Shown: in pieces, positions 17,389 through 26,217 of the stretch
Position numbering within the stretch: position 1 is the first letter of the stretch
Layout of the letters: every line of letters begins with the position of its first letter
Source of the DNA: Ferrimonas pelagia
GTDB taxonomy: Bacteria > Pseudomonadota > Gammaproteobacteria > Enterobacterales > Shewanellaceae
Assembly: GCF_039543565.1 (NCBI RefSeq)
Contig: NZ_BAABJZ010000107.1
Coordinates: 1-64,000 of the forward strand
Direction: 5' to 3'
DNA: 64,000 nt
Made by a program: the position numbers and the translations under genes
Notes under the pieces: generated by a model
Seen by the model: only the letters and a program-made list of their open reading frames with translations
What the model was told of the DNA's origin: nothing
The model's database searches: none

Positions 17389-20300
17389 ATGGCCCAATTT
17401 TTTATTGATAGACCAGTATTCGCTTGGGTACTGGGCATTTTACTGATGCTTGCCGGCGCTTTAGCATTGATACAGTTACCCGTAGCCCAATACCCGGATA
17501 TTGCACCGCCTTCGATTGAGGTGCGAGCGACTTATCCTGGGGCTTCGGCCAAAACGGCTGAGGAAACGGTGACTCAGGTCATTGAGCAGCAACTCACCGG
17601 ACTGGACAACCTGTTATATATCGCATCCACTTCTGATGCGTTTGGTGGCGTCACCATTACCTTAACTTTTCTCGCCGGAACCGATCCCGATATCGCTCAG
17701 GTCCAGGTACAAAATAAGGTCTCGGCTGCGACCGCGCAGTTGCCGGATTCGGTTCAGCGTCAGGGGGTCACCGTCAATAAGGCCAGTGCTGGCTTTTTAA
17801 TGGTATTGGCCCTTATCTCTGAAGATGCGGGGATGGATTTTAACGATCTATCCGATTACATCGCGTCAAACTTGCAGGATCCGCTCAGTCGGGTGAATGG
17901 CGTCGGCTCAGTGCAACTGTTTGGGGCTGAATATGCGATGCGGGTCTGGCTCGATCCGAATAAAATGGAAGGCTATGGTTTGGTGCCGGGCGATATTAAT
18001 ACCGCGATTGCCGCGCAAAATACGCAGGTATCGGCAGGCCAGTTAGGCGCTGCCCCCTTAACCGGGGGACAGCAACTCAATGCCACCATTACCGCCCAGT
18101 CTCTGTTGACCAGTACCGACGAATTCGAACAGATCCTGCTGAAGGTGAATTCGGACGGCTCTCAGGTACGACTCAAAGACGTGGCTCGGGTTGAATTAGG
18201 GGCGACCAGCTACAGCGCACTCTCTCGTTATAACGGTTATCCGGCTTCTGGCTTGGCTATCAGTCTGGCAACGGGCGCGAATGCCCTAGATACGATGACA
18301 GCAGTGCAAGCCAAACTCGATGAGCTACGACCCTTCTTCCCGGCGGGGGTTGCTTTGGCAACACCCTACGATACAACTCCTTTTGTTCGGATCTCAGTCG
18401 AAAACGTTATCCATACCCTGATTGAAGCCGTGGCGCTGGTGTTTTTGGTTATGTTCCTGTTTTTGCAGAGCTTTCGTGCAACTTTGATCCCCACCTTAGC
18501 GATCCCTGTGGTGGTTCTGGGGACTGCTGCGGTCTTGTTGGTGTTGGGTTACTCCATCAATACCTTGACCATGTTTGCCATGGTGTTGGCGATTGGCTTG
18601 CTGGTGGATGATGCGATTGTCGTGGTGGAGGGGGTTGAGCGGGTCATGGAAGATGAAAATCTTCCGCCTCGGGAAGCGACCATTCGCTCGATGCAGCAAT
18701 TGTCCGGGGCGCTCGTGGGGATCGGTATGGTGCTATCGGCGGTGTTTATTCCCATGGCGTTTTTTGGTGGCACCACGGGGATCATCTATCGCCAGTTTGC
18801 CATCACAATTGTCACGGCGGTTGCATTGTCTGTGTTGGTGGCATTGATATTGACGCCAACGTTGTGCATCCAGTTGATGAAGCCAGGTCATACGGCCGAA
18901 AGTACAACGACCGGTTTCTTTGGCTGGTTTAATCGAACGTTCCATCGTGCCACTGAAGGCTATGTCAACACGGTGGCTTTCTTCGCCAAACGAATGTGGA
19001 TGGTGGGGATCATTTTCGCGCTGATCGTTTCTGTCGCCGGCTATGGCCTAACGCGGTTACCCGGTTCGTTTCTGCCCGATGAAGATCAGGGCGTCATGAT
19101 GGCCATGACTCTGCTGCCTGCGGGGGCAACACAGGAACAGACGGTCGAGGTACTGGAGAAAATTGAGACGTATGTGCTAGAGAACGAGATGGACTACGTC
19201 GATTCCGTGTTTGCCGTTGCTGGATTCTCGTTCGCTGGAGCGGGCTCGAATGCGGGCATGATGTTTTTCGATATGCGGCCTTGGGATGAGCGAACGTCAG
19301 CGGATGGTCACGTCAAAGCGGTGATGGGGCGGATCCAGAATTATATGTTCAGCATTAAAGAGGCAATGGCGTTTGCCTTTGTTCCGCCAGCGATTATTGA
19401 GCTTGGTACTGCATCCGGATTTGATATGCACCTGCAGGATCGCAGTGCACAGGGACATGCCGCCTTGACGGAGGCACGAAACATGTTGCTCGGCATGGCG
19501 GCACAAAATCCAATGTTGCAAGGGGTAAGGCCCAATGGTCTGGAGGACACCCCGCAGTATGTGATTGATATTGATAACCTTAAAGCGGAGGCACTCGGGG
19601 TCAGTATTGCGGATATCAATACCACGTTATCGACCGCGTTTGGCTCTAGCTACGTCAATGACTTTATCGATCGCGGGCGAGTGAAGCAGGTCTATGTACA
19701 GGCGGATGCACCCTTTCGTATGGTTCCTGGCGATCTGAACGATTGGTATGTACGCAACAGCAGTGGCGATATGGTGCCCATCAAAGCGTTTAGCACAACG
19801 CACTGGGATTATGGTTCGCCCCGGTTGGAACGCTATAACGGCATTGCGTCGATGCAGATCCAGGGGGAGCCAAGCGCAGGGGTTAGCACTGGTGCGGCGA
19901 TGACAGCGATGGAGGAGATCGTCGAGCAGTTGCCTGGTGGCGTGTCGTTGGAATGGACCGGCTTGTCTTATGAAGAGCGGATCTCCGGCAACCAAGCCCC
20001 CATCTTGTATGCCTTATCGATTTTGATCGTATTTCTTTGTTTGGCTGCATTGTATGAAAGTTGGAGCGTGCCTTTCTCGGTGATCTTGGTGGTGCCGTTA
20101 GGCGTCATGGGGGCGGTGATCGCGACAGGGATCCGTGGACTGGAGAATGATGTGTACTTCCAGGTTGGCCTGTTAACTACCGTGGGTTTGTCGTCGAAGA
20201 ACGCCATCATGATCGTGGAGTATGCCAAACAGTACTATGACGACGGCCAGACCGTGCTAGAGGCGACATTGCATGCGGCGCGGGTGCGCTTACGTCCAAT

Positions 20301-20514
20301 CCTGATGACCTCGTTAGCGTTTGGTTTTGGGGTGCTTCCGTTGGCCATATCCAGTGGTGCCGGCTCTGGAGCGCAAAATGCGGTGGGTACCGGTGTGGTC
20401 GGTGGGGTATTGACCGCCACCTTTATCGGAATTTTCTTTATCCCGCTGTTTTTCTTGTTCGTGATATCGACCTTCAGTGGTCGCAAACCTTCGAAGCAGG
20501 AGAGCAGTCAATGA
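17389..20514 (+). CDS. RND efflux transporter, HAE1 (AcrB-like) family
   Basis: A 1041-residue inner-membrane proton-driven drug exporter. It opens MAQFFIDRPVFAWVLGI, like AcrB. The proton-relay residues are visible: paired Asp in AIGLLVDDAIVVVEGVER (TM4) and Lys in GLSSKNAIMIVEYAKQ (TM10). Two periplasmic porter/docking regions and 12 helices are present at full length. Likely substrates are hydrophobic or amphiphilic compounds such as antibiotics, dyes and bile salts, but specificity cannot be read. It sits between the adaptor and the channel gene, overlapping the latter by 4 bases. Confidence 0.95.
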   Translation: MAQFFIDRPVFAWVLGILLMLAGALALIQLPVAQYPDIAPPSIEVRATYPGASAKTAEETVTQVIEQQLTGLDNLLYIASTSDAFGGVTITLTFLAGTDPDIAQVQVQNKVSAATAQLPDSVQRQGVTVNKASAGFLMVLALISEDAGMDFNDLSDYIASNLQDPLSRVNGVGSVQLFGAEYAMRVWLDPNKMEGYGLVPGDINTAIAAQNTQVSAGQLGAAPLTGGQQLNATITAQSLLTSTDEFEQILLKVNSDGSQVRLKDVARVELGATSYSALSRYNGYPASGLAISLATGANALDTMTAVQAKLDELRPFFPAGVALATPYDTTPFVRISVENVIHTLIEAVALVFLVMFLFLQSFRATLIPTLAIPVVVLGTAAVLLVLGYSINTLTMFAMVLAIGLLVDDAIVVVEGVERVMEDENLPPREATIRSMQQLSGALVGIGMVLSAVFIPMAFFGGTTGIIYRQFAITIVTAVALSVLVALILTPTLCIQLMKPGHTAESTTTGFFGWFNRTFHRATEGYVNTVAFFAKRMWMVGIIFALIVSVAGYGLTRLPGSFLPDEDQGVMMAMTLLPAGATQEQTVEVLEKIETYVLENEMDYVDSVFAVAGFSFAGAGSNAGMMFFDMRPWDERTSADGHVKAVMGRIQNYMFSIKEAMAFAFVPPAIIELGTASGFDMHLQDRSAQGHAALTEARNMLLGMAAQNPMLQGVRPNGLEDTPQYVIDIDNLKAEALGVSIADINTTLSTAFGSSYVNDFIDRGRVKQVYVQADAPFRMVPGDLNDWYVRNSSGDMVPIKAFSTTHWDYGSPRLERYNGIASMQIQGEPSAGVSTGAAMTAMEEIVEQLPGGVSLEWTGLSYEERISGNQAPILYALSILIVFLCLAALYESWSVPFSVILVVPLGVMGAVIATGIRGLENDVYFQVGLLTTVGLSSKNAIMIVEYAKQYYDDGQTVLEATLHAARVRLRPILMTSLAFGFGVLPLAISSGAGSGAQNAVGTGVVGGVLTATFIGIFFIPLFFLFVISTFSGRKPSKQESSQ

Positions 20515-21920
20515 AACTGATATGGATTGTTTGTTCGGCTCTGATGCTGACGGGTTGTATGAATTTGGCTCCGGATTATGAGCGCCCACAAATGCCGGTG
20601 GCTGAAATGTGGCCAGAAGACAGCAAAGCACAACTGGATGGCAACAGTGGCGTTGAAGATTGGCGCAATTTTATTGTAGAGCCGAAGCTGCAACGCCTGA
20701 TTGAGCTCGGGTTAGAGCACAATCGAGATATGCAGGTTGCGGTGCAAAATTTGCGCCGAACTCAGGCGCTCTTTGGGATCCAGCGTTCTGAACGGTTTCC
20801 CAATGTGGATATCAGTGCAGGCTCGGTTAATCAACGATTACCGGAAGCGTTTACCGGCGGGCCACCGACCGTCAGTCGTCAATACAGTGTTGATCTGGGG
20901 ATCTTTAGCTATGAGCTCGATTTTTGGGGGCGGATCAGCAGTCTTGAGCGTCAGGCTCTGAATGCGTATTTGGCGACGGAGCAGGGGCGACGCAATACGC
21001 AGATCGCGCTGATCAGTCAGATCGCGTCGACCTATTTAACGCTGTCGGCCAATAAAGCCTTGTTGGCGTTGGCAGAAGAGACCTTAGCCAGTCAGGAAGC
21101 GTCACTCGTGTTGACCCAGCAGAGCTTTGATAATGGTGTGGTGTCGGGGCTGGACGTGGCCCAAGCACAGGTGACTGTTGCGACGTCACGGGTTGATTTG
21201 GCGAGTTTTTCCAATCTGGTGGCATCAGATCAACATGCGTTGGCGGTCTTGGTTGGCACTAGCATCGACGATGCATTAATGCCAGAGGCGGGTGAGTCCG
21301 ACGTCTTGGCACCGGTGCGCGTGGGTATGCCGTCTCTGCTGCTGTCGCAGCGGCCTGACATTGTTCAGGCTGAACATAATCTGATGGGGGCGAACGCCAA
21401 TATTGGTGCCGCGCGAGCGGCGTATTTTCCTAGTATCAGCTTGACCGCTACGGCGGGATTATTGAGTGCCGATCTGGACGATCTGTTCGATGGAGATGCC
21501 CGCAGTTGGAACTTCTCTCCCAGTATTAGCTTACCCATTTTTAACTGGGGTCAGTTAAAGGGGAATGTCGAGGTGGCTAAAGCGGACGCAGCGATCGCAT
21601 TGGCGCAATATGAGCAATCAATACAGTTGGCGTTTCAGGAAGTGGCGGATTCATTGTCGGCGCGACACTATCTTGCTCTGCAAAGAGAGGCGCAACAGCA
21701 ACTGGTGGATGCGACCGGAGACAGCTTTGAACTCTCGGAGCTGCGGTTTCGACAGGGGGTGGACAGCTTCTTCTCGGTATTGGATTCACAACGCAGCCAT
21801 TACACGGCGCAGCAGGGCTTAATTACCCTCGATCTGAGTCAGCAGGCCAATCTGTTGGCGCTGTTTCGGGCGCTCGGCGGCGGTTGGGTCGGCAATGAAT
21901 TGAGTCCATACTCGCCTTAG
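20511..21920 (+). CDS. RND efflux outer-membrane channel (NodT/OprM family)
   Basis: A 469-residue outer-membrane factor that completes the tripartite pump. It is a lipoprotein (lipobox LTGC) and opens MNLAPDYERPQMPV, the usual start of NodT-type channels. It has two similar halves with the strands and long helices of TolC-like proteins, including YELDFWGR and later SLPIFNWGQLKGNVEVA, both family hallmarks. The ATG overlaps the pump stop codon (ATGA), so the three proteins are likely made in step. No repressor gene is adjacent. Confidence 0.94.
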   Translation: MKLIWIVCSALMLTGCMNLAPDYERPQMPVAEMWPEDSKAQLDGNSGVEDWRNFIVEPKLQRLIELGLEHNRDMQVAVQNLRRTQALFGIQRSERFPNVDISAGSVNQRLPEAFTGGPPTVSRQYSVDLGIFSYELDFWGRISSLERQALNAYLATEQGRRNTQIALISQIASTYLTLSANKALLALAEETLASQEASLVLTQQSFDNGVVSGLDVAQAQVTVATSRVDLASFSNLVASDQHALAVLVGTSIDDALMPEAGESDVLAPVRVGMPSLLLSQRPDIVQAEHNLMGANANIGAARAAYFPSISLTATAGLLSADLDDLFDGDARSWNFSPSISLPIFNWGQLKGNVEVAKADAAIALAQYEQSIQLAFQEVADSLSARHYLALQREAQQQLVDATGDSFELSELRFRQGVDSFFSVLDSQRSHYTAQQGLITLDLSQQANLLALFRALGGGWVGNELSPYSP

Positions 21921-21988
21921 TGGCGATTTATCCATCAAGTCAGATGTTTCCTACACTGAAAGGGAAGTGCGAATAGGAGTGATACGAG

Positions 21989-22201
21989 ATGCTACTGCGA
22001 GAAAAGAGCTCTGGGGATCTGGTGGAGGTGATCGACAGTAACTCATTACTTAATCCGTTTGTCGATCAGGTCAAGGTGCAGTTTCAGTGTGGCCAGGATC
22101 TGGCCGATCCTGAGATGTGTGACAAAAAGGGATTAACCTTCCCTTCGGGCGAAGGATTACCGGAATGTTGGCTAAACGGCCATTATCGCACCAAAGCGTA
22201 A
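21989..22201 (+). CDS. Small conserved soluble protein
   Basis: A 70-residue protein opening MLLREKSSGDLVEVID, with three Cys (FQCGQ, EMCDK, PECWL). It ends in a GEGLPECWLNGHY segment that I recall from small conserved proteins in Shewanella and Vibrio, sometimes mislabelled as acetyltransferases. AGGAG lies a good distance before the ATG, and a strong terminator follows. No function can be assigned. Too small for an acetyltransferase fold. Confidence 0.75.
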   Translation: MLLREKSSGDLVEVIDSNSLLNPFVDQVKVQFQCGQDLADPEMCDKKGLTFPSGEGLPECWLNGHYRTKA

Positions 22202-22217
22202 ATGGTTGCGAGTGAAC

Positions 22218-22250
22218 AAAGCCCCGCAGGATCCTGCGGGGCTTTGTTTT
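22218..22250. terminator. Bidirectional intrinsic terminator
   Basis: A perfect 28-base palindrome (arm AAAGCCCCGCAGGA) is followed by GTTTT on the plus strand and preceded by A-rich sequence. It closes the small gene upstream and may also serve the converging minus-strand lipoprotein gene. Confidence 0.85.
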
Positions 22251-22336
22251 GCTGCTTTGGCCTTGCGTTGAGCTAGCGTTGGGTAACGCTGCTTGCAGCG
22301 TCCCTAATCGCGTTCGGCGCCGCGTTGACAACGGCG

Positions 22337-22954
22337 CTAGCGATGCCTTTGGCTGGGCATCGCGGCTGGAATGGGGCGTTGACGTGGCTGCGGCATTGGC
22401 CGGACTGCCGGTCGGTGCACCGGCATAGTGGCAGGTTGTGCCGGACGGGTGCGAATGACGTCTCGGCGTTGCCGAGGCTCGACACTGGGCCGGATGTTCG
22501 GCTGCTGTACGGGTTGGTTGACCGGTCGGTTCGACGGCCGTTGTATGGGTTGCGTCGGCGCGGACGGGATCTGCTCCGGTGAAATAAAGCCAGGTCGTGC
22601 CGTGGGCTTGCCGGGATTGGCGGGCAGCTGTGCTGGCAGTGTCGGTGTAGGCTGACCTGGCAATTGCACAGGGCGCTGCGTCCCTGGCTGGCCTGCGACC
22701 GGCAAATGGACCGGAGGGCGCTCGATAGGCGGCATCGGTTTGATCGGCGGTTTGGGCGGCCGGATTGGCGGATAGGGGCGCCAGTAGATGGGGCGATAAT
22801 ACCAGCGATGGTAGTACCAAGGATCGTACCAGAGGGAGCCCTGATAGTAGCTTGAGTAGTAGCTGGTTGTGTAGGCCGTGCGTGGGCTGTTGCTGCAGCC
22901 GCTGAGCAGGGCGAGTGCGAGCACCACGCTGGTGACGGTAAACATGGGTTTCAT
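22337..22954 (-). CDS. Pro/Tyr-rich lipoprotein
   Basis: A 205-residue predicted lipoprotein (lipobox LLSGC). The first 60 mature residues are rich in Tyr and Trp (SYYSSYYQGSLWYDPWYYH). The rest is a proline-rich, basic, low-complexity region with repeated PPI-P, RP and QP units that is probably extended rather than folded, ending QRHR. It may span part of the periplasm or coat the outer membrane; that is inference. Its ATG overlaps the stop codon of the VOC gene (ATGA), and GAGGAGG lies upstream, so the two are probably translated together. Confidence 0.8.
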   Translation of the reverse strand: MKPMFTVTSVVLALALLSGCSNSPRTAYTTSYYSSYYQGSLWYDPWYYHRWYYRPIYWRPYPPIRPPKPPIKPMPPIERPPVHLPVAGQPGTQRPVQLPGQPTPTLPAQLPANPGKPTARPGFISPEQIPSAPTQPIQRPSNRPVNQPVQQPNIRPSVEPRQRRDVIRTRPAQPATMPVHRPAVRPMPQPRQRPIPAAMPSQRHR

Positions 22955-23796
22955 TGGGTGGCCTCCTCGCGGTCGGTTGGGCCGATCAAGCCAAAGATGG
23001 CACCGACGGGATCGATCATAAACAGGATCTCTTGGTCATTTTGCGGCTCGAGCAGCCATGTTGCTCCGGCTTCTATAGCTGTTTGGGCGGTTGCCATCGG
23101 CTCGGTGACATAGATGGCAGACACCCAGAGTGCGGGCGCGCCTTGGTCATTGGATTCGCTGGCGGAGATGCTGGCGCGGCTAATCCCTTCTGAGCTGAGG
23201 AGCCACTCAGGCGCTTGTTCGCTGAGCTCTATTTGGAGCAGATCCCGATAGTATTCGCCAGATCGTTTGGGATCTGGGCTAAACAACATGTGCCAGGCAA
23301 AGTGGCCTGCTTGCGGCTGGTAGTCGAGGGGATCGCCCGCTTGACTGGCAAGCAGGCCAAATACCGCGCCGTTTGGATCTTGGGCGATCGCTTGCACTCC
23401 TCGTTGCCCCATGTTCCGCGGTGGCATCAACCATCGACTGGCGAGGGGTAACCGACTGGCCTCGCTGAGATCGGCGCGGGAGAAGTGTGGAACCCACATT
23501 GCGCCGACACGTTCGCTGTTGTTTTCCTGGCGCATGACGATCCCAGCAATGGCTTGGTTATCGTGGTAAAACAGCCAGTACGGCTCGCTGTCGAGGGCGG
23601 CGATCTGCCAACCAAACACAGTTTGGTAGAAGCGGGCGCTGGCTTGTGGGTCGGAGCTGAACAGATCATGCCAGGTGGCTTTGCCTGGTTGGGCGTGATC
23701 AGCTTCTGCATAGGCCAGTGGCGGGAAGTCGGCCTGGCTGGGCAGACTGATGGCCAACAACATGATCGCCATCATCTGGCTGATCTTTTGTAACAT
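22951..23796 (-). CDS. Exported protein with two VOC (glyoxalase-like) domains
   Basis: A 281-residue protein with a signal peptide (MAIMLLAISLPSQADFPP) and two vicinal-oxygen-chelate domains. The first opens ATWHDLFSSDPQASARFYQ with VFGWQ. The second opens FAWHMLFSPDPKRSGEYYR and ends DPVGAIFGLIGP. VOC proteins bind a metal or small molecule and include glyoxalases, dioxygenases and resistance proteins; nearly all are cytoplasmic. Export, if real, is unusual. The His after each opening strand is a candidate metal ligand. No substrate can be named. CGGAG precedes the ATG. Confidence 0.85.
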   Translation of the reverse strand: MLQKISQMMAIMLLAISLPSQADFPPLAYAEADHAQPGKATWHDLFSSDPQASARFYQTVFGWQIAALDSEPYWLFYHDNQAIAGIVMRQENNSERVGAMWVPHFSRADLSEASRLPLASRWLMPPRNMGQRGVQAIAQDPNGAVFGLLASQAGDPLDYQPQAGHFAWHMLFSPDPKRSGEYYRDLLQIELSEQAPEWLLSSEGISRASISASESNDQGAPALWVSAIYVTEPMATAQTAIEAGATWLLEPQNDQEILFMIDPVGAIFGLIGPTDREEATQ

Positions 23797-24021
23797 ATTC
23801 GGGATCTCCGGATCTCTGTCTCTCTGCAGTGTAACATGGTTGAACTTTGAGCTGAGTTAGCGCTTTGTATCAATTGGTTAGCCATAAATAGGTCAGTTGT
23901 GATTGTGCTCACGTGCGGTGGTGGTTCGAGGTTGGGCGGGGTATGATGTGGAATCCGGAAAATGACCGGATAGCAACCGGTTAACCTGCATAGCGGGGGT
24001 CGGAGCCCCCTGGAGTAAGCA

Positions 24022-25533
24022 ATGGCTGTCATTCAAAAAGAGCACTTCATCAGCTCCGTCGCTGATGCACTGCAATACATTTCGTATTACCACCCCAAGG
24101 ATTTTATCGAGGCATTGGCTAATGCGTATGAGCGTGAGCTCAACCCTGCGGCGAAAGACGCGATGGCGCAGATCCTGATCAATTCGCGCATGAGTGCGCA
24201 AGGGCACCGACCGCTGTGCCAGGATACTGGGATCGTGACCTGTTTCGTGAAGATCGGTATGCAGGTGCAGTGGGACAGCGACTTGACCGTGCAGCAGATG
24301 GTGGATGAAGGTGTGCGGCGGGCTTATACCGATCCCGATAATCCATTGCGTGCGTCTATCGTGGCCGATCCTGCCGGTGCGCGGATCAACACCAAAGACA
24401 ATACCCCTTCCGTGGTGCATATCGATATGGTTGCAGGCGATGGCGTTGACGTGATGATCGCGGCGAAGGGCGGCGGCTCGGAAAATAAGTCGAAGATGGT
24501 GATGCTGAATCCGTCCGATAACGTGGCGGATTGGGTTGAGAAGACGTTGCCGACCATGGGCGCCGGTTGGTGTCCACCCGGTATGCTTGGGATCGGGATC
24601 GGCGGCACGGCGGAGAAAGCCGCGGTGATGGCGAAAGAGTCCTTAATGGAGCATATCGACATCCATGAGCTGCAAGCGAAAGGCGCCGAAACCGCCGAAG
24701 AGCAACTGCGGCTGGAGATCTTTGAGCGTGCCAACAATCTGGGGATCGGCGCGCAAGGGCTGGGCGGGATCACCACAGTGCTGGATGTGAAGATCAAGTC
24801 GGCTCCGACCCATGCGGCTTCAAAGCCAGTGGTGATGATCCCCAACTGCGCGGCGACGCGTCATGTTCATTTTCATTTGGATGGTACTGGTGCGGCGCAG
24901 TTGCCGGTTCCGAGTTTGTCTGATTGGCCTGAAGTCACCCAAGAGGTGGGGGATAAGGTCAAGCGGGTTGATCTTAATTCGATCACCGCTGAAGAGCAGC
25001 GTAGCTGGCAGGCGGGCGATGTTCTGCTGTTAAACGGTAAGATCTTAACCGGACGGGATGCTGCGCATAAGCGCATTAAAGATCTGCTTGATTCCGGTGA
25101 GGGACTGCCAGAGGGTGTCGATTTTAACGGGCGCTTTATCTACTACGTGGGTCCAGTGGATGCCGTTGGTGACGAGGTTGTCGGGCCGGCAGGGCCAACC
25201 ACGGCCACCCGAATGGATAAGTTTACCGAGCAGATGCTAGCGGAAACGGGCTTGATGGGCATGATCGGCAAGGCTGAGCGAGGCCCGGCTACCGTCGATA
25301 GTATTGCCAAACACCAATCGGTGTATTTGATGGCGGTTGGTGGTGCGGCTTACTTGGTTGCTAAGGCGATCAAACACTCTCGTGTGGTGGCGTTTGATGA
25401 TCTGGGCATGGAAGCGATCTACGAGTTTGATGTTGAGGATATGCCGGTGACGGTGGCAGTGGATGCCGAAGGCAACAATGTGCATGAAACCGGACCCGCT
25501 TACTGGCGAGGCCAGATCGCTCAACACGGTTAA
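24022..25533 (+). CDS. Class I (iron-sulfur) fumarate hydratase
   Basis: Interconverts fumarate and malate in the TCA cycle using an oxygen-sensitive [4Fe-4S] cluster. The 503-residue protein carries both class I domains in one chain. Cluster ligands are likely the Cys in GHRPLCQDTGIV, GWCPPGMLGIGIGG and PNCAATRHVHF. The C-terminal domain has GRDAAHKRI and YYVGPVDAVGDEVVGPAGPT. The start follows GGAG at good spacing. A G/C hairpin lies immediately before that ribosome site. It forms a single-gene unit ending in a terminator. FumA/FumB-type; which paralogue cannot be said. Confidence 0.95.
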   Translation: MAVIQKEHFISSVADALQYISYYHPKDFIEALANAYERELNPAAKDAMAQILINSRMSAQGHRPLCQDTGIVTCFVKIGMQVQWDSDLTVQQMVDEGVRRAYTDPDNPLRASIVADPAGARINTKDNTPSVVHIDMVAGDGVDVMIAAKGGGSENKSKMVMLNPSDNVADWVEKTLPTMGAGWCPPGMLGIGIGGTAEKAAVMAKESLMEHIDIHELQAKGAETAEEQLRLEIFERANNLGIGAQGLGGITTVLDVKIKSAPTHAASKPVVMIPNCAATRHVHFHLDGTGAAQLPVPSLSDWPEVTQEVGDKVKRVDLNSITAEEQRSWQAGDVLLLNGKILTGRDAAHKRIKDLLDSGEGLPEGVDFNGRFIYYVGPVDAVGDEVVGPAGPTTATRMDKFTEQMLAETGLMGMIGKAERGPATVDSIAKHQSVYLMAVGGAAYLVAKAIKHSRVVAFDDLGMEAIYEFDVEDMPVTVAVDAEGNNVHETGPAYWRGQIAQHG

Positions 25534-25552
25534 TATGACTTGATGATCTGGG

Positions 25553-25583
25553 CGCCCATTTTTTTGAAAAGTGGGCGTTTTTG
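25553..25583 (+). terminator. Intrinsic terminator after fumarase
   Basis: CGCCCATTTTT pairs imperfectly with AAAAGTGGGCG and is followed by TTTTTGC, about 20 bases beyond the fumarase stop codon. Confidence 0.8.
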
Positions 25584-25624
25584 CTTTGGGCGGCGAAAAA
25601 GCGGGTCTGAGCGGGGTGCCTATT

Positions 25625-25804
25625 TTAGCTCAACAGGCTTGACCATAACAGGGCCAGCGTGGAGCCACCTACGGTGGTCATGGTTACTAAACTGCCGATG
25701 ACGATCTCTGCGAGACCACGTTCTTTGAGCATGGTGATGGCCGCAAAAGCCGAGCCTGCGAGCAAAGACAATATTGTGCTGATGGCAATTATGGCGAGGG
25801 CCAC
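25625..25804 (-). CDS. Small two-helix membrane protein
   Basis: A protein of about 59 residues: a hydrophobic segment (IIAISTILSLLAGSAFAAI), a short charged turn (MLKERGLAE) and a second hydrophobic segment with a Thr/Gly-rich middle. The GTG at 25804 is chosen because AAAGGTGA lies just upstream; a GTG three codons earlier is possible. The composition is that of a real small membrane protein rather than chance, but I recognise no family. Confidence 0.5.
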   Translation of the reverse strand: MALAIIAISTILSLLAGSAFAAITMLKERGLAEIVIGSLVTMTTVGGSTLALLWSSLLS

Positions 25805-25813
25805 AGGCGTCAC

Positions 25814-26217
25814 CTTTGAACTTGATTATCAAGAGACAGACTTTACCTCGCTCTCATTTAAAGGCCAGAGCCAACGTAAGAAAATGTCGGATAGAAGGCA
25901 CTTTTAAGTAGATAAAAGGAAGAATTATTACTAAAAGGTCCAAGGTGAGACGAGTAAGTGCGACAAAGTGGCTCAGGTTGGCGGCGTTGTTGCATTGTTT
26001 GTGTGATCCTTTTATCGATTTTTTCCACTCATGCCGCCTTGTCGCGACAGTTCTATGCATGGGTGGTGACATCTCTCGGTGTTTTGTTAAGTGTGACTTT
26101 CCAGACTATGAGTGATGATTTTAACGCGGCCGATTGAACTGGTTGCCAGAGTGTGAAACGGTTGAGTGCACGGATGCGGTGCATCGCTATCCGATTATCT
26201 TTAAAGGAAAAATAACG
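25814..26217. other. Intergenic region before S9 peptidase gene
   Basis: No gene is supported. The stretch is A+T-richer than its surroundings and presumably holds divergent promoters. I see no convincing operator or long inverted repeat. Confidence 0.5.
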
